From: Actinoplanes regularis
GTDB taxonomy: Bacteria; Actinomycetota; Actinomycetes; Mycobacteriales; Micromonosporaceae
Length of the DNA stretch: 64,000 nt
Assembly: GCF_900188005.1 (NCBI RefSeq)
Contig: NZ_FZNR01000005.1
Span: 486,386-550,385, forward strand
Direction of reading: 5' to 3'
Made by a program: the position numbers and the translations under genes. Positions 50,360-58,779 of this stretch are shown here, piece by piece (position 1 is the stretch's first letter; each line of letters opens with the position of its first letter). A model generated the notes under the pieces. It had not been told where the DNA came from, made no database searches, and was given only the letters and a program-made list of their open reading frames with translations.

Positions 50360-51406
50360 ATGCGGCTGGGCCTTCAGCTCGGCTACAGCGGGGAGGGCTT
50401 CGCGCGGGCCGTGGACGAGGTCGTCGAGTTCGAGGCGGCCGGTGCCGACCTGGTGGTGGTGCCGGAGGCGTACAGCTTCGACGCCGTCAGCCAGCTCGGC
50501 TACCTCGCGGCCCGCACCAACCGGATGGAGCTGGCGTCCGGGGTGATGCAGCTCTACACCCGGACGCCGACGCTGACCGCGATGACCGCGGCCGGTCTCG
50601 ACTACGTCTCCGGCGGGCGGTTCTCGCTCGGCCTCGGTGCCTCCGGGCCGCAGGTCATCGAGGGCTTCCACGGGGTCGCGTACGACGCGCCGCTGGCCCG
50701 GACCCGGGAGGTAGTGGAGATCTGCCGCCGGGTGTGGCGCCGGGAGACGCTCGTGCACGCGGGGGAGCGCTACCGGATCCCGCTGCCGCCCGGCGAGGGC
50801 ACCGGCCTCGGCAAACCCCTGAAGTTGATCAACCGGCCGGTCCGCGACCGCATCCCGATCCTGCTGGCCGCCATGGGGCCGCGCAACGTCGCCCTCGCGG
50901 CCGAGATCGCCGACGGCTGGCAGGCGCTCTTCCTCGACCCCGCGGCGCTGCCGGAGGTGTTCGGGCCGGCTCTCGCCGCGGGCCGGGCCCGCCGTGACCC
51001 GGCGCTCGGGCCGCTCGACATCATGGTGCCGCTGCCGTTCGCGGTGGCGGAGCCGACCGAGCGGCTGCTGGCCCGGCATCGCGCGCAACTCGCCCTCTAC
51101 ATCGGCGGGATGGGCGCACGCGGCCGGAACTTCTCCAACGACCTGGTCCGCCGGTACGGCTATGCGGACGAGGCGGCCACGATCCAGGAACTGTTCCTGA
51201 GCGGGCGGCGGGACGAGGCGGCCGCGGCCGTGCCCGAGCGGCTCGTGCACGCGACCGCTCTGGTCGGGCGGCCGGACGAACTGCGTGACCGGGTGGCCCG
51301 GCTGGCGGCCGCGGGCGTGACGACGTTGCTGGTCTCGCCGCTGGCGGCGACCCGGGCCGAGCGGGTCAAGGACATTGCCGAACTGAAACATGTTCTCAGT
51401 CGTTAA
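50360..51406 (+). CDS. F420-dependent LLM-class oxidoreductase, Rv3520c-like
   Basis: A 348-aa luciferase-like protein starting 1 base after the previous stop. It shows MRLGLQLGYSGEGFARAVDE, SGGRFSLGLGASGPQVIEGFHG, PIGR-type loops such as RDRIPILLAAMGPRNVALAAEIADGW, and ALYIGGMGARGRNF. These agree with the Rv3520c subfamily of F420-dependent enzymes, a member of the KstR regulon in M. tuberculosis. The reaction on steroids is not known. Confidence 0.82.
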   Translation: MRLGLQLGYSGEGFARAVDEVVEFEAAGADLVVVPEAYSFDAVSQLGYLAARTNRMELASGVMQLYTRTPTLTAMTAAGLDYVSGGRFSLGLGASGPQVIEGFHGVAYDAPLARTREVVEICRRVWRRETLVHAGERYRIPLPPGEGTGLGKPLKLINRPVRDRIPILLAAMGPRNVALAAEIADGWQALFLDPAALPEVFGPALAAGRARRDPALGPLDIMVPLPFAVAEPTERLLARHRAQLALYIGGMGARGRNFSNDLVRRYGYADEAATIQELFLSGRRDEAAAAVPERLVHATALVGRPDELRDRVARLAAAGVTTLLVSPLAATRAERVKDIAELKHVLSR

Positions 51407-51440
51407 CACCTTTGACATCTGGGACTGCATGGCCGGATAG

Positions 51441-51454
51441 TAGAACGTGTTTCA
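51441..51454. promoter_or_regulatory. KstR-type operator before kstD and cholesterol oxidase
   Basis: TAGAACGTGTTTCA fits TnnAACnnGTTnnA completely and lies 23 bases before the kstD ATG, with CGAGGAGC between as ribosome-binding site. Confidence 0.78.
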
Positions 51455-51477
51455 GCTCCAACGTCCGAGGAGCTTTC

Positions 51478-53241
51478 ATGTCCGGTCACCTCAATCGGCG
51501 TCAGGTTCTGGCCGGCGCCGCCGCTCTCGGAACCGGCCTGGTCGCCGGTTCGTCCGCGCTCGGCAGTCCGGCGCGGGCCGCCCAGGCGTCGTACGACGTC
51601 GTCGTCATCGGTTGTGGCGCCGCCGGGATGACCGCGGCCCTGCGCGCCGCGAAGCGAGGGCTCAGCGTCCTGGTCGTGGAGAAGGCGCCGACCTTCGGCG
51701 GCTCGGCCGCCCGCTCCGGTGCCGGCATCTGGATCCCCAACAACCAGGTCATCCTCGCCGCCGGAGTGCCGGACACCCCGGCCAAGGCCGCCGCCTACCT
51801 CGCCGCGGTCGTGGGCGGTGACGTGCCGACCGCCAAGCAGCAGGCGTTCCTCGACAACGGGCCGCCGATGATCTCCTTCGTCACGGCGAACAGCCCACTG
51901 CGCTTCCGCTACATGAACGGCTACTCCGACTACTACCCCGAGCTGCCCGGCGGTATCGCCCAGGGGCGCTCGATCGAGCCGGACCTGTTCGACGGCAAGC
52001 TGCTCGGCGCCGAACTGGCCAACCTCAACCCGGCCTACCTGGCCACCCCCGACGGCCTGACCGTGTTCAGCGCCGACTACAAGTGGCTCAACCTGGCACT
52101 GGTCAACGTCAAGGGCACGGCCGTCGCGGCCGAGTGCCTCGCCCGCTACACCGCGGCCGTGCTGGCCGGCAAGACACCGCTGACCATGGGGCAGGCGCTG
52201 GCCGGGGCCCTGCGCGCCGGGCTCGCCTCCGCCGGGGTGCCGGTCTGGCTCAACACCCCGCTCACCGAGCTGCAGATCGACACCAGCGGACGGGTCACCG
52301 GCGTCGTCGTCACCCGCAACGGCGTCGCGACCGGGATCACCGCCACCCGCGGCGTGCTGGTGGCCGCCGGCGGCTTCGAGCACAACCTCGCGATGCGCCT
52401 GGCCTACCAGCGGCAGCCGATCGGCGTCGACTGGACGGTGGGCGCCAAGGAGAACACCGGCGACGGCATCCGGGCCGGACTGCTCGCGGGCGCGGCCACC
52501 GACTTCCTCGAGGACGCCTGGTGGGGGCCGGCCATCCCGCTGCCCGAGGAGCCGTACTTCTGCCTGGCCGAGCGGACCCTCCCGGGCAGCATCATCGTCA
52601 ACAGCGCCGGGAAGCGGTTCGTGAACGAGGCCGCGCCGTACAGCGACGTCGTACACGTCATGTACGACAAGAACGGCGTCACCTCCGACATCCCGTCCTG
52701 GCTGATCTTCGACCAGAACTACCGCAACCGGTACCTGTTCCGGGACCTCGCGCCGGGCCTGCCGTTCCCCGACTCCTGGTACTCCTCGGGAGCGGTCGTC
52801 AAGGACTTCACGCTCAGCGGACTGGCCGCCAAGATCGGCGTGCCGGCGTCGGCGCTGTCCGCCACCGTCGCCCGGTTCAACGGGTTCGCCTGGACCGGCA
52901 GGGACGTCGACTTCCACCGGGGCGACAGCGCCTACGACCACTACTACACCGACCCGGCGGTCATCCCGAACTCCTGCCTCGCGCCGCTCTGGCTGCCGCC
53001 GTACTACGCCTGCAAGATCGTGCCGGGCGACCTCGGCACCAAGGGCGGCCTGCGGACCGACCCCCGCGCCCGGGTGGTGCGGGCCGACGGCTCGGTCATT
53101 CCCGGCCTGTACGCGGCCGGCAACTCCAGCGCCGCGGTGATGGGGCACAGCTACGCGGGCGCCGGCTCCACCATCGGCCCCGCCATGACCTTTGGCTACA
53201 TCGCGGCCAACGAACTCGCTTCCCTCGCCGACGGAGCGTGA
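51478..53241 (+). CDS. kstD: 3-ketosteroid delta1-dehydrogenase with Tat signal
   Basis: A 587-aa FAD flavoprotein. The dinucleotide motif GCGAAG is at residues 45-50, followed by EKAPTFGGSAARSGAGIWIPNN. The C-terminal catalytic motif SYAGAGSTIGPAMTFGY puts Tyr559 and Gly563 where KstD has its Tyr/Gly pair that enolises the 3-keto group. It introduces the 1,2 double bond. Unlike the usual cytoplasmic KstD, it begins MSGHLNRRQVLAGAAALGTG, a twin-arginine signal with likely cleavage after ARA near residue 34. It is co-transcribed with cholesterol oxidase. Confidence 0.88.
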   Translation: MSGHLNRRQVLAGAAALGTGLVAGSSALGSPARAAQASYDVVVIGCGAAGMTAALRAAKRGLSVLVVEKAPTFGGSAARSGAGIWIPNNQVILAAGVPDTPAKAAAYLAAVVGGDVPTAKQQAFLDNGPPMISFVTANSPLRFRYMNGYSDYYPELPGGIAQGRSIEPDLFDGKLLGAELANLNPAYLATPDGLTVFSADYKWLNLALVNVKGTAVAAECLARYTAAVLAGKTPLTMGQALAGALRAGLASAGVPVWLNTPLTELQIDTSGRVTGVVVTRNGVATGITATRGVLVAAGGFEHNLAMRLAYQRQPIGVDWTVGAKENTGDGIRAGLLAGAATDFLEDAWWGPAIPLPEEPYFCLAERTLPGSIIVNSAGKRFVNEAAPYSDVVHVMYDKNGVTSDIPSWLIFDQNYRNRYLFRDLAPGLPFPDSWYSSGAVVKDFTLSGLAAKIGVPASALSATVARFNGFAWTGRDVDFHRGDSAYDHYYTDPAVIPNSCLAPLWLPPYYACKIVPGDLGTKGGLRTDPRARVVRADGSVIPGLYAAGNSSAAVMGHSYAGAGSTIGPAMTFGYIAANELASLADGA

Positions 53242-53242
53242 G

Positions 53243-54838
53243 ATGACCAGTCGTCGCACCCTGCTGCGTGCCACCGCTCTCGGCGCCCCGGCCGCCGTAC
53301 TGCTCGCCAAGGCGTCCGCGGCCGGGGCCGCCCTCTCCACCGGCGACCACGTCGCGGCCCTGGTCATCGGCAGCGGTTACGGCGGCGCGGTCACCGCGCT
53401 GCGCCTGACCCAGGCCGGCATCGCCACCGCCGTCGTCGAGATGGGCATGGCGTGGAACACCGCCGGCTCGAACGGCAAGATCTTCTGCGACATGCTCGAA
53501 CCCGACCAGCGTTCGTACTGGCTGCGGACCACGACCGACCAGCCGCTCGGGTACTTCCTCGGGATCAACGTCAACAAGTCGATCACCAGGTACACCGGGG
53601 TGCTGGACTCCGAGAAGTTCGCCGGCATCCGGGTCTACCAGGGCCGGGGCGTCGGCGGCGGCTCGCTGGTCAACGGCGGCATGGCCGTGGTGCCCAGACG
53701 CGACTACTTCGCCGAGATCCTGCCCTCGGTCGACGTCGCCTCGATGTACGACACGTACTTTCCGCGCGCCAACGCCGGCCTCGGCGTCAACGCCATCGAC
53801 ACCGCCTGGTTCGAGACCGCCAGCTGCTACCGGTACGCGCGGGTCAGCCGCGACCAGGCCAGGGCCTCCGGCTACAGCACGACGTTTTTGAACAATGTGT
53901 ACGACTTCGGGTACATGAAGCAGGAGTTGGCCGGCACGGTGACCCGGTCGGCGCTGGCCAGCGAGGTCATCTACGGCAACAACTACGGCAAGCGCTCACT
54001 GGACAAGACCTACCTCGCCGCGGCGGCCGCGACCGGGCGCCTGTCGATCACCGCCCAGCACGTGGTCACCGCCGTCGCCCCGAACAGCGCGGGCGGCTAC
54101 ACCGTCACGATGAACCAGATCGACACCGCCGGCGCCACGGTCACCACCAAGACCGTCCGGGCCGACCGGGTGTTCTTCGCGGCCGGCAGCATCGGCACCA
54201 GCAAGCTGCTGGTCGCGATGCGAGCACAGGGCGCGCTGCCGAACCTGCCCTCCGCCGTCGGGCAGGGCTGGGGCAACAACGGCAACGTCATGGTCGCCCG
54301 GGCCCAGCACCTCTGGAACACCACCGGCGCCCTGGAAGCCGGCATGCCGGCGATGGGCATCGACAACTGGGCCGACCCGGCCGGACCGGTCTTCGCCGAG
54401 ATCGCGCCGTTCCCGGCCGGGACCGAGCTGTGGATCAGCCTCTACCTGGCCATCACCAAGAACCCCAACCGGGCCCAGTTCTCGTACAACTCCTCGACCG
54501 GGGCGGTAGAGCTGAGCTGGCAGACGGCGCAGAACCAGCCGGCCGTCAACGCGGCGAAGCGGGTCTTCGACACCATCAACAAGGCCCAGGTCACCGTCTA
54601 TCGCAGCGACCTGTTCGGGGTGAACAAGGTCTGGGGCGACGACTTCACCTACCACCCGCTCGGCGGTTGCATCCTCAACCAGGCCACCGACAACTACGGC
54701 CGGCTGCCCGGCTATCCCGGGCTGTACGTGATGGACGGCTCGCTGATCCCGGGCAGCACCGGCGTGAACCCGTTCGTCACGATCACCGCCCTCGCCGAAC
54801 GCAACATCGAGAAGATCATCTCCACCGACCTGACCTGA
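53243..54838 (+). CDS. choA: Cholesterol oxidase (GMC type) with Tat signal
   Basis: A 531-aa flavoprotein oxidising the 3beta-hydroxyl and isomerising the double bond to the 4-en-3-one. The FAD motif VIGSGYGGAVTALRL is at about residue 41, followed by GRGVGGGSLVNGGMAV. Active-site residues match Streptomyces ChoA: Glu386 (FAEIAP), His471 (YHPLGGC) and Asn509 (GVNPFVTITA). The N-terminus MTSRRTLLRATALGAP is a twin-arginine signal. It starts 1 base after the kstD stop, so sterol is probably oxidised outside the membrane by both enzymes in turn. Confidence 0.92.
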   Translation: MTSRRTLLRATALGAPAAVLLAKASAAGAALSTGDHVAALVIGSGYGGAVTALRLTQAGIATAVVEMGMAWNTAGSNGKIFCDMLEPDQRSYWLRTTTDQPLGYFLGINVNKSITRYTGVLDSEKFAGIRVYQGRGVGGGSLVNGGMAVVPRRDYFAEILPSVDVASMYDTYFPRANAGLGVNAIDTAWFETASCYRYARVSRDQARASGYSTTFLNNVYDFGYMKQELAGTVTRSALASEVIYGNNYGKRSLDKTYLAAAAATGRLSITAQHVVTAVAPNSAGGYTVTMNQIDTAGATVTTKTVRADRVFFAAGSIGTSKLLVAMRAQGALPNLPSAVGQGWGNNGNVMVARAQHLWNTTGALEAGMPAMGIDNWADPAGPVFAEIAPFPAGTELWISLYLAITKNPNRAQFSYNSSTGAVELSWQTAQNQPAVNAAKRVFDTINKAQVTVYRSDLFGVNKVWGDDFTYHPLGGCILNQATDNYGRLPGYPGLYVMDGSLIPGSTGVNPFVTITALAERNIEKIISTDLT

Positions 54839-54902
54839 TCGCCGGTCTCCCCGGCGCCGCGGGCGCACCGGTGCCGGGTGAGGTCGCGCCGCCGGGTGGC
54901 GG

Positions 54903-56168
54903 TCAGGGTTCCTCGCGTTGCCGGCGGTGGGTGTTGATCGCGGCCCGGAGACGGAGCCAGGTCGGATCCGCTTCCTCTGCCGTGGTGACGGTTTCCAGGT
55001 CGCCGGAGCTCCACGTCCGCTCGCCGTCGTGACGGATCAGGCTCTCGTCGAGGTCGGCGTCGTCCGGCAACTCGGACGTAGCGGCGAGGAGCCGTTCGGC
55101 GACCTCCCGGGCAACCGCCGCCCTGGCCTGCCGGCTTTCGCGAGCCTCGTCTCCCGGCGCGTTCATCACCGTGATCCGTCCGGATCGGTCGGCGACCACC
55201 AGCCGGCCCCTTGACGTGATCGCCAGCGCGCTGATCGGCACGGAGCTGTGTTCGTGTTCGGACACCCGCCCATCGTCGAGGCCGATCGTGGCTATCGTGC
55301 CCTGGGCCGTGCCCAGCAGAATGGTCCCGGACCGGGGAGCGAAGACGACGTTGTGGTGGGACCAGCGCTCTTGTTCTTCGAGCCACGCGGGCGGATACGG
55401 GTAGCCGGGATACGGATCGCCCAGGGTCGTGCCGAGCACCTTGCGCATCGCCGGGAGCTCGAAGACGTCCAGGGAGTGAACGTAGGAGTTACCGCGCAGC
55501 GCCAGATAGCGGCCGTCGTCGGAGAACGTGGGCGCCTCGTAGCCGTCGACGTCGAGGATGATCGCATGGCGGACTATCCTCATGCGGGCGGGAGCGTCGC
55601 CGTCCGGCCGAGCGAACAGGACATAGGTGGCGCCCTGATCGCTGGCCAGGGTCACCACCAGGCCTCCGCCGGGATGCTCGACGACGTCGGTGTCCCATCT
55701 CGGCCCGAGCCGCAACGCTCCGGTGGCGAGGTCCAGAGTGTCCGACCTCTGCCATGCCTCCTCCTCGTCGAGCAACGATGACGGCGACGCCCACAGCGTT
55801 CGCCCGTCCGGGCTGAAGGCGACGCTGTGATAGCTGTGATCCGCAGGGGACTGCGGCACGGCGCCGGCGCCGTCGGGAGTCCAGACCCGCAGTCCCGCGA
55901 CGCCTGTCAGGATCAGCCTGGGCTCGTACGGATGCCAGGTGAACGCCGGAACGAGGCCGGCGCGCTCCCACGACTCAGCGGGGTAGGCGGCGGCATCGGG
56001 ATCGGTGATCCCGACTCTTCGCAGCCCGTCGGATCCGCATTCCCACACATGTACCGCGGGGCGGCCCGCATCCAGTCCGGCGATCAGTGGCAGCCGGCTG
56101 TGACAGACGAGCCGCTCCACGAAGGAATCGTCGGTAAGGGTCCAGTTCGCGCTCGCCCCATCGGTCAC
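54903..56168 (-). CDS. WD40-like beta-propeller protein
   Basis: A 421-aa cytoplasmic protein from GTG 56168. The repeats HSVAFSPDGRTLW, APTFSDDGRYLALRG, HHNVVFAPRSGTILLG and ISALAITSRGRLVVADR are WD40-like blades, about six in all. The C-terminal ~80 residues are helical (REVAERLLAATSELPDD). The frame stays open to 56426 but the extension is Arg-rich and reads through the decayed gene upstream. No enzyme motif is seen; a scaffold role is typical. Confidence 0.7.
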   Translation of the reverse strand: MTDGASANWTLTDDSFVERLVCHSRLPLIAGLDAGRPAVHVWECGSDGLRRVGITDPDAAAYPAESWERAGLVPAFTWHPYEPRLILTGVAGLRVWTPDGAGAVPQSPADHSYHSVAFSPDGRTLWASPSSLLDEEEAWQRSDTLDLATGALRLGPRWDTDVVEHPGGGLVVTLASDQGATYVLFARPDGDAPARMRIVRHAIILDVDGYEAPTFSDDGRYLALRGNSYVHSLDVFELPAMRKVLGTTLGDPYPGYPYPPAWLEEQERWSHHNVVFAPRSGTILLGTAQGTIATIGLDDGRVSEHEHSSVPISALAITSRGRLVVADRSGRITVMNAPGDEARESRQARAAVAREVAERLLAATSELPDDADLDESLIRHDGERTWSSGDLETVTTAEEADPTWLRLRAAINTHRRQREEP

Positions 56169-56224
56169 GCGTCGGAACCCTACGCGACGCCGGCTTCCGT
56201 GGCGATCATCCCGGCGGTACTCCC

Positions 56225-56690
56225 TCAGGCGGTCACGACGGCGCGGTGGATCCAGAATCCGGCAACTGGACCGCTCGCGGCCAGCAGGTACTCCCGCCCG
56301 TTCCAGACCGCGGACGCGGTGGCGCCGAACGATGTCACCTCGGCGGTCCGGATGCTCCTGTGGCTCTGCACGCTGCCGTCGCGTTGAATCTGTAGCCCGT
56401 GAACGTGGGTTCGCCGCCATCATCACTTACCGCGCCGGGTAGTAGCTCAGCGGTCCCGTTCTCGTTGAACCTCACACCCCGCGTCAACCGGGCCGCCTGC
56501 GCCGGGGCCCGGTTCAGGAAGACCTGGTCCTCGGTGACCACGTAGTTCTCCACGTTGTCGATGCCGTACGACGCCTGGGTGGCTACGGAACGGAGCTGCC
56601 TAGGGTCGCTCTCCTTCGGGCGGCCGCCGAGACAGCCGCACCTTCGCCCGGCAGCACTGCCCCGACCGGGTCGTCCAAGATCATAAGTAT
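56225..56690 (-). pseudogene. Degraded gene, at least one frameshift
   Basis: Two reverse-strand frames each hold half of a plausible protein. One runs from about 56570 (VENYVVTEDQVFLNRAPAQA, later RFNENGTAELLPGAVSDDGG). The other continues from about 56400 to the stop at 56225-56227 (SVQSHRSIRTAEVTSFGATA, then SAVWNGREYLLAASGPVAGF). The phrase AVWNGREYLLAA is typical of secreted propeller repeats. A TATGAT box near 56685 may be the old promoter. A sequencing error is the alternative. Confidence 0.45.
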
Positions 56691-56793
56691 GCTCCGGCGG
56701 CAGCCAGGCGTGAGGACATGGTGAATTGCTGTCACCCCCGGCACTCTTGCGAGAGGGACCCGCTCGCCGGGCCCGATGATCTCGGGCAGCCGA

Positions 56794-57492
56794 TCAGCGG
56801 CTCGCGGCGAGGCGGGCGTCGGCCGCCGCGAGTCCTGCGCGCATCGCCGCCCGTTTCGCGGGGTCCCATGGTCCGGAGGCGGCCAGCGGGATCTCCGTCA
56901 TGAAGCGCCGTTCGGATTCCGGGATCAGCGCGACGACCAGATCGGGCTCCGACCCCGCGGTCGCGTAGAGGTTCGGGCCGTCGGCGTAGAACAGGTCGAT
57001 GACGACGAGCCGCCCGTCCGCTCCGCGCATGATGTTGGCCGGGTTGTGGTCCAGCGGGCCGCACCACGGGAGATCGCGTCGTGCCTGATCATGGACACGA
57101 CGTGCGACGTCGGCGAGGTCGGCGGCCTCCGGGGAACGCGAGGCGATGGCTTGATGGAATGCGATCGCTTCGGCCTCGGGGACCGGTTCCAGCCATTCCA
57201 GTAGCTGCAGGTCGCCCCCACCGGTCAGACGACGGTGGGCGAACAGCGCCGGGACCTGGCGGGTCATCGCGGCCTGCGAGTACAGCGCCGCGGAATAGGG
57301 AGCGGTCGGGTCGAACGGGCTGATTCGCGCGGCGGCCGTGCCGTCGGGCGAGCGGAGCGCGATCGCCCAGTCGCCGGCGCCGCACGGCGTCCACCCCTCC
57401 CGCAGCAGTGCCTGTTCGACGTCGCGATGGTCGGACTGCTGGGTAAGCAGGTCGAGTGTCTCCGCGTGTGGGCTCGCGTCCTGCGGCGTCAT
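56794..57492 (-). CDS. Kinase-like (APH-fold) protein
   Basis: A 232-aa protein from ATG 57492 (the frame is open further upstream without a better start). The catalytic loop LDHNPANIMRGADG (HxxxxN type, about residues 156-169) and the metal-binding VVIDLFYADG that follows mark an aminoglycoside phosphotransferase-like fold. ALRSPDGTAAARISPFD resembles the glycine-rich/lysine strand region but lacks the classic Lys. The substrate is unknown. A fragment of another APH-like gene lies just upstream. Confidence 0.65.
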   Translation of the reverse strand: MTPQDASPHAETLDLLTQQSDHRDVEQALLREGWTPCGAGDWAIALRSPDGTAAARISPFDPTAPYSAALYSQAAMTRQVPALFAHRRLTGGGDLQLLEWLEPVPEAEAIAFHQAIASRSPEAADLADVARRVHDQARRDLPWCGPLDHNPANIMRGADGRLVVIDLFYADGPNLYATAGSEPDLVVALIPESERRFMTEIPLAASGPWDPAKRAAMRAGLAAADARLAASR

Positions 57493-57535
57493 GGCGTTGA
57501 GCGTAGGAGATGAGTGGCGAGCCCGTTTCAACTGA

Positions 57536-57658
57536 GAGTTCCCACAGCCGATCGACGGGACCGGCGAACTCCCAGTCGATGAACGCGTCAGGCCGCCCGT
57601 GCTCGCCGACGATGTTCCATGGGCCCGGATCGCAGTGCCCGAACCGCGTGGCGCGGGC
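57536..57658 (-). pseudogene. Fragment of an aminoglycoside phosphotransferase-family gene
   Basis: The reverse strand encodes ARATRFGHCDPGPWNIVGEH, GRPDAFIDWEFAGPVDRLWE: the catalytic HxDxxxxN loop and the metal-binding DWE of APH-type kinases. No N-lobe precedes it, because the plus-strand GNAT gene begins there, and the C-terminal helices are lost. It is a truncated remnant in the 178-bp gap 57493-57670. Confidence 0.6.
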
Positions 57659-57670
57659 TGTCCAGAATGC

Positions 57671-58231
57671 ATGTCCATGACGATCACTCTGTCCGTGGCG
57701 GGAACCGGATCCGCGCTGTTGCTGCGGCCGTGGCGGTTCGACGACCTGCCGGCACTGGTCGCTGCGCACCGAGATCCTGAGCTGCGTCGCCGGCTGTCCA
57801 CCTCACTGACCGACGCCGCTCAAGCCCGGCAGTGGCTGGACCGGCAGGCCGACGGTTGGGCCGCCGCAGACCGGTTCAGTTTCGCCGTGGTCACCGACAC
57901 GGATGACCGTACGCCGCGCGGCCACGTAGTGGTGACGGTGACGACCGCCGGCGTGGCGGAGGTCGGATACTGGACCGCGGCGCACGCCCGGAAGCAAGGT
58001 GTCGCCGCTCGCGCCCTGGAGACCGTGTCCCGATGGGCGCTGGAGACACAGGACATGGTCTCGCTCACCCGTTTGGACCTGTTCCACACGGCCGCCAATG
58101 AGGCATCCTGCCGAGTCGCGATCAAGTGTGGATATTCCCTGCGCGATCTGCTCCCGGCCGCACCGCCCGCCTTCCCGGCCAGCGGGCACCGGCATGTGCG
58201 CACAAGCGATCGAGACCTGGTCAGGCCCTGA
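57671..58231 (+). CDS. GNAT-family N-acetyltransferase
   Basis: About 186 aa from ATG 57671 (ATG 57677 is also possible; no clear ribosome-binding site). It has the RimJ/RimL-type GNAT pattern: LLLRPWRFDDLPALVAAHRDPELRRR at the start, AEVGYWTAAHARKQGVAARALETVSRWAL for acetyl-CoA binding (Q/R-x-x-G-x-A type) and RLDLFHTAANEASCRVAIKCGY. It probably acetylates a protein N-terminus or a small amine; the acceptor is unknown. Confidence 0.78.
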   Translation: MSMTITLSVAGTGSALLLRPWRFDDLPALVAAHRDPELRRRLSTSLTDAAQARQWLDRQADGWAAADRFSFAVVTDTDDRTPRGHVVVTVTTAGVAEVGYWTAAHARKQGVAARALETVSRWALETQDMVSLTRLDLFHTAANEASCRVAIKCGYSLRDLLPAAPPAFPASGHRHVRTSDRDLVRP

Positions 58232-58335
58232 CGCCTCCGCTCCCGCTTCGCCCAGCGTCCGAGTTCGGCCTCGTCGCGGCCGAGATCCGACCATGCCGCC
58301 GGGTCGACGGTGAGGTGTCGTTAGGCTGGCCGGCC

Positions 58336-58779
58336 ATGAGCGGGAGAGCGGATTTCCGGATCGCCGGGGTGATTCTGGTCGATGTGGCCGGGCGGCTGTT
58401 GTTGCAGTTGCGGGACGGGAACACCCGGGTGGATCCGCATCGCTGGTGCCTGCCGGGCGGGCATGTCGAGGACGGCGAGGACTTTCTCGCCGCGGCTCAT
58501 CGGGAGCTGTTCGAGGAGACCGGTCTCGAGGTCGAGGCATTGGACCTGTTCACGCGAGAGTTGTTGCCCTCGGCGAGGTTCCCCGGGGCGGTCGGTGAAT
58601 TTGCGATCTTCTATGCCGCTACGGGGGCCACCGACGACGATGTGGTGTGCGGGGAAGGGGCGGCGATGCGGTTCGTCGACCCGGGCACGGTGGCCGGGCT
58701 CGAGTTCGGTGCCGCGTACGCGGTGATCGTGCCCCGGTTTCTCGCGTCCAAGGAGTACGAGGCGCTCCTCAGCGCCTAG
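58336..58779 (+). CDS. Nudix hydrolase
   Basis: A 147-aa Nudix protein with a complete Nudix box GGHVEDGEDFLAAAHRELFEETG (about residues 41-63), matching GX5EX7REUXEEXGU with its metal-binding glutamates. RWCLPGGHVEDGE is typical of the MutT/DR0079-like group. The substrate is some nucleoside diphosphate derivative. Its last 4 bp overlap the 3' end of the converging PadR gene. The gap 58232-58335 holds nothing notable. Confidence 0.86.
   Translation: MSGRADFRIAGVILVDVAGRLLLQLRDGNTRVDPHRWCLPGGHVEDGEDFLAAAHRELFEETGLEVEALDLFTRELLPSARFPGAVGEFAIFYAATGATDDDVVCGEGAAMRFVDPGTVAGLEFGAAYAVIVPRFLASKEYEALLSA

Noticed and set aside
51384..51397. Near-KstR motif (TGAAACATGTTCTC) at the end of the LLM oxidoreductase gene
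   Set aside because: It lies inside coding sequence, misses the last consensus base, and a better box follows at 51441.
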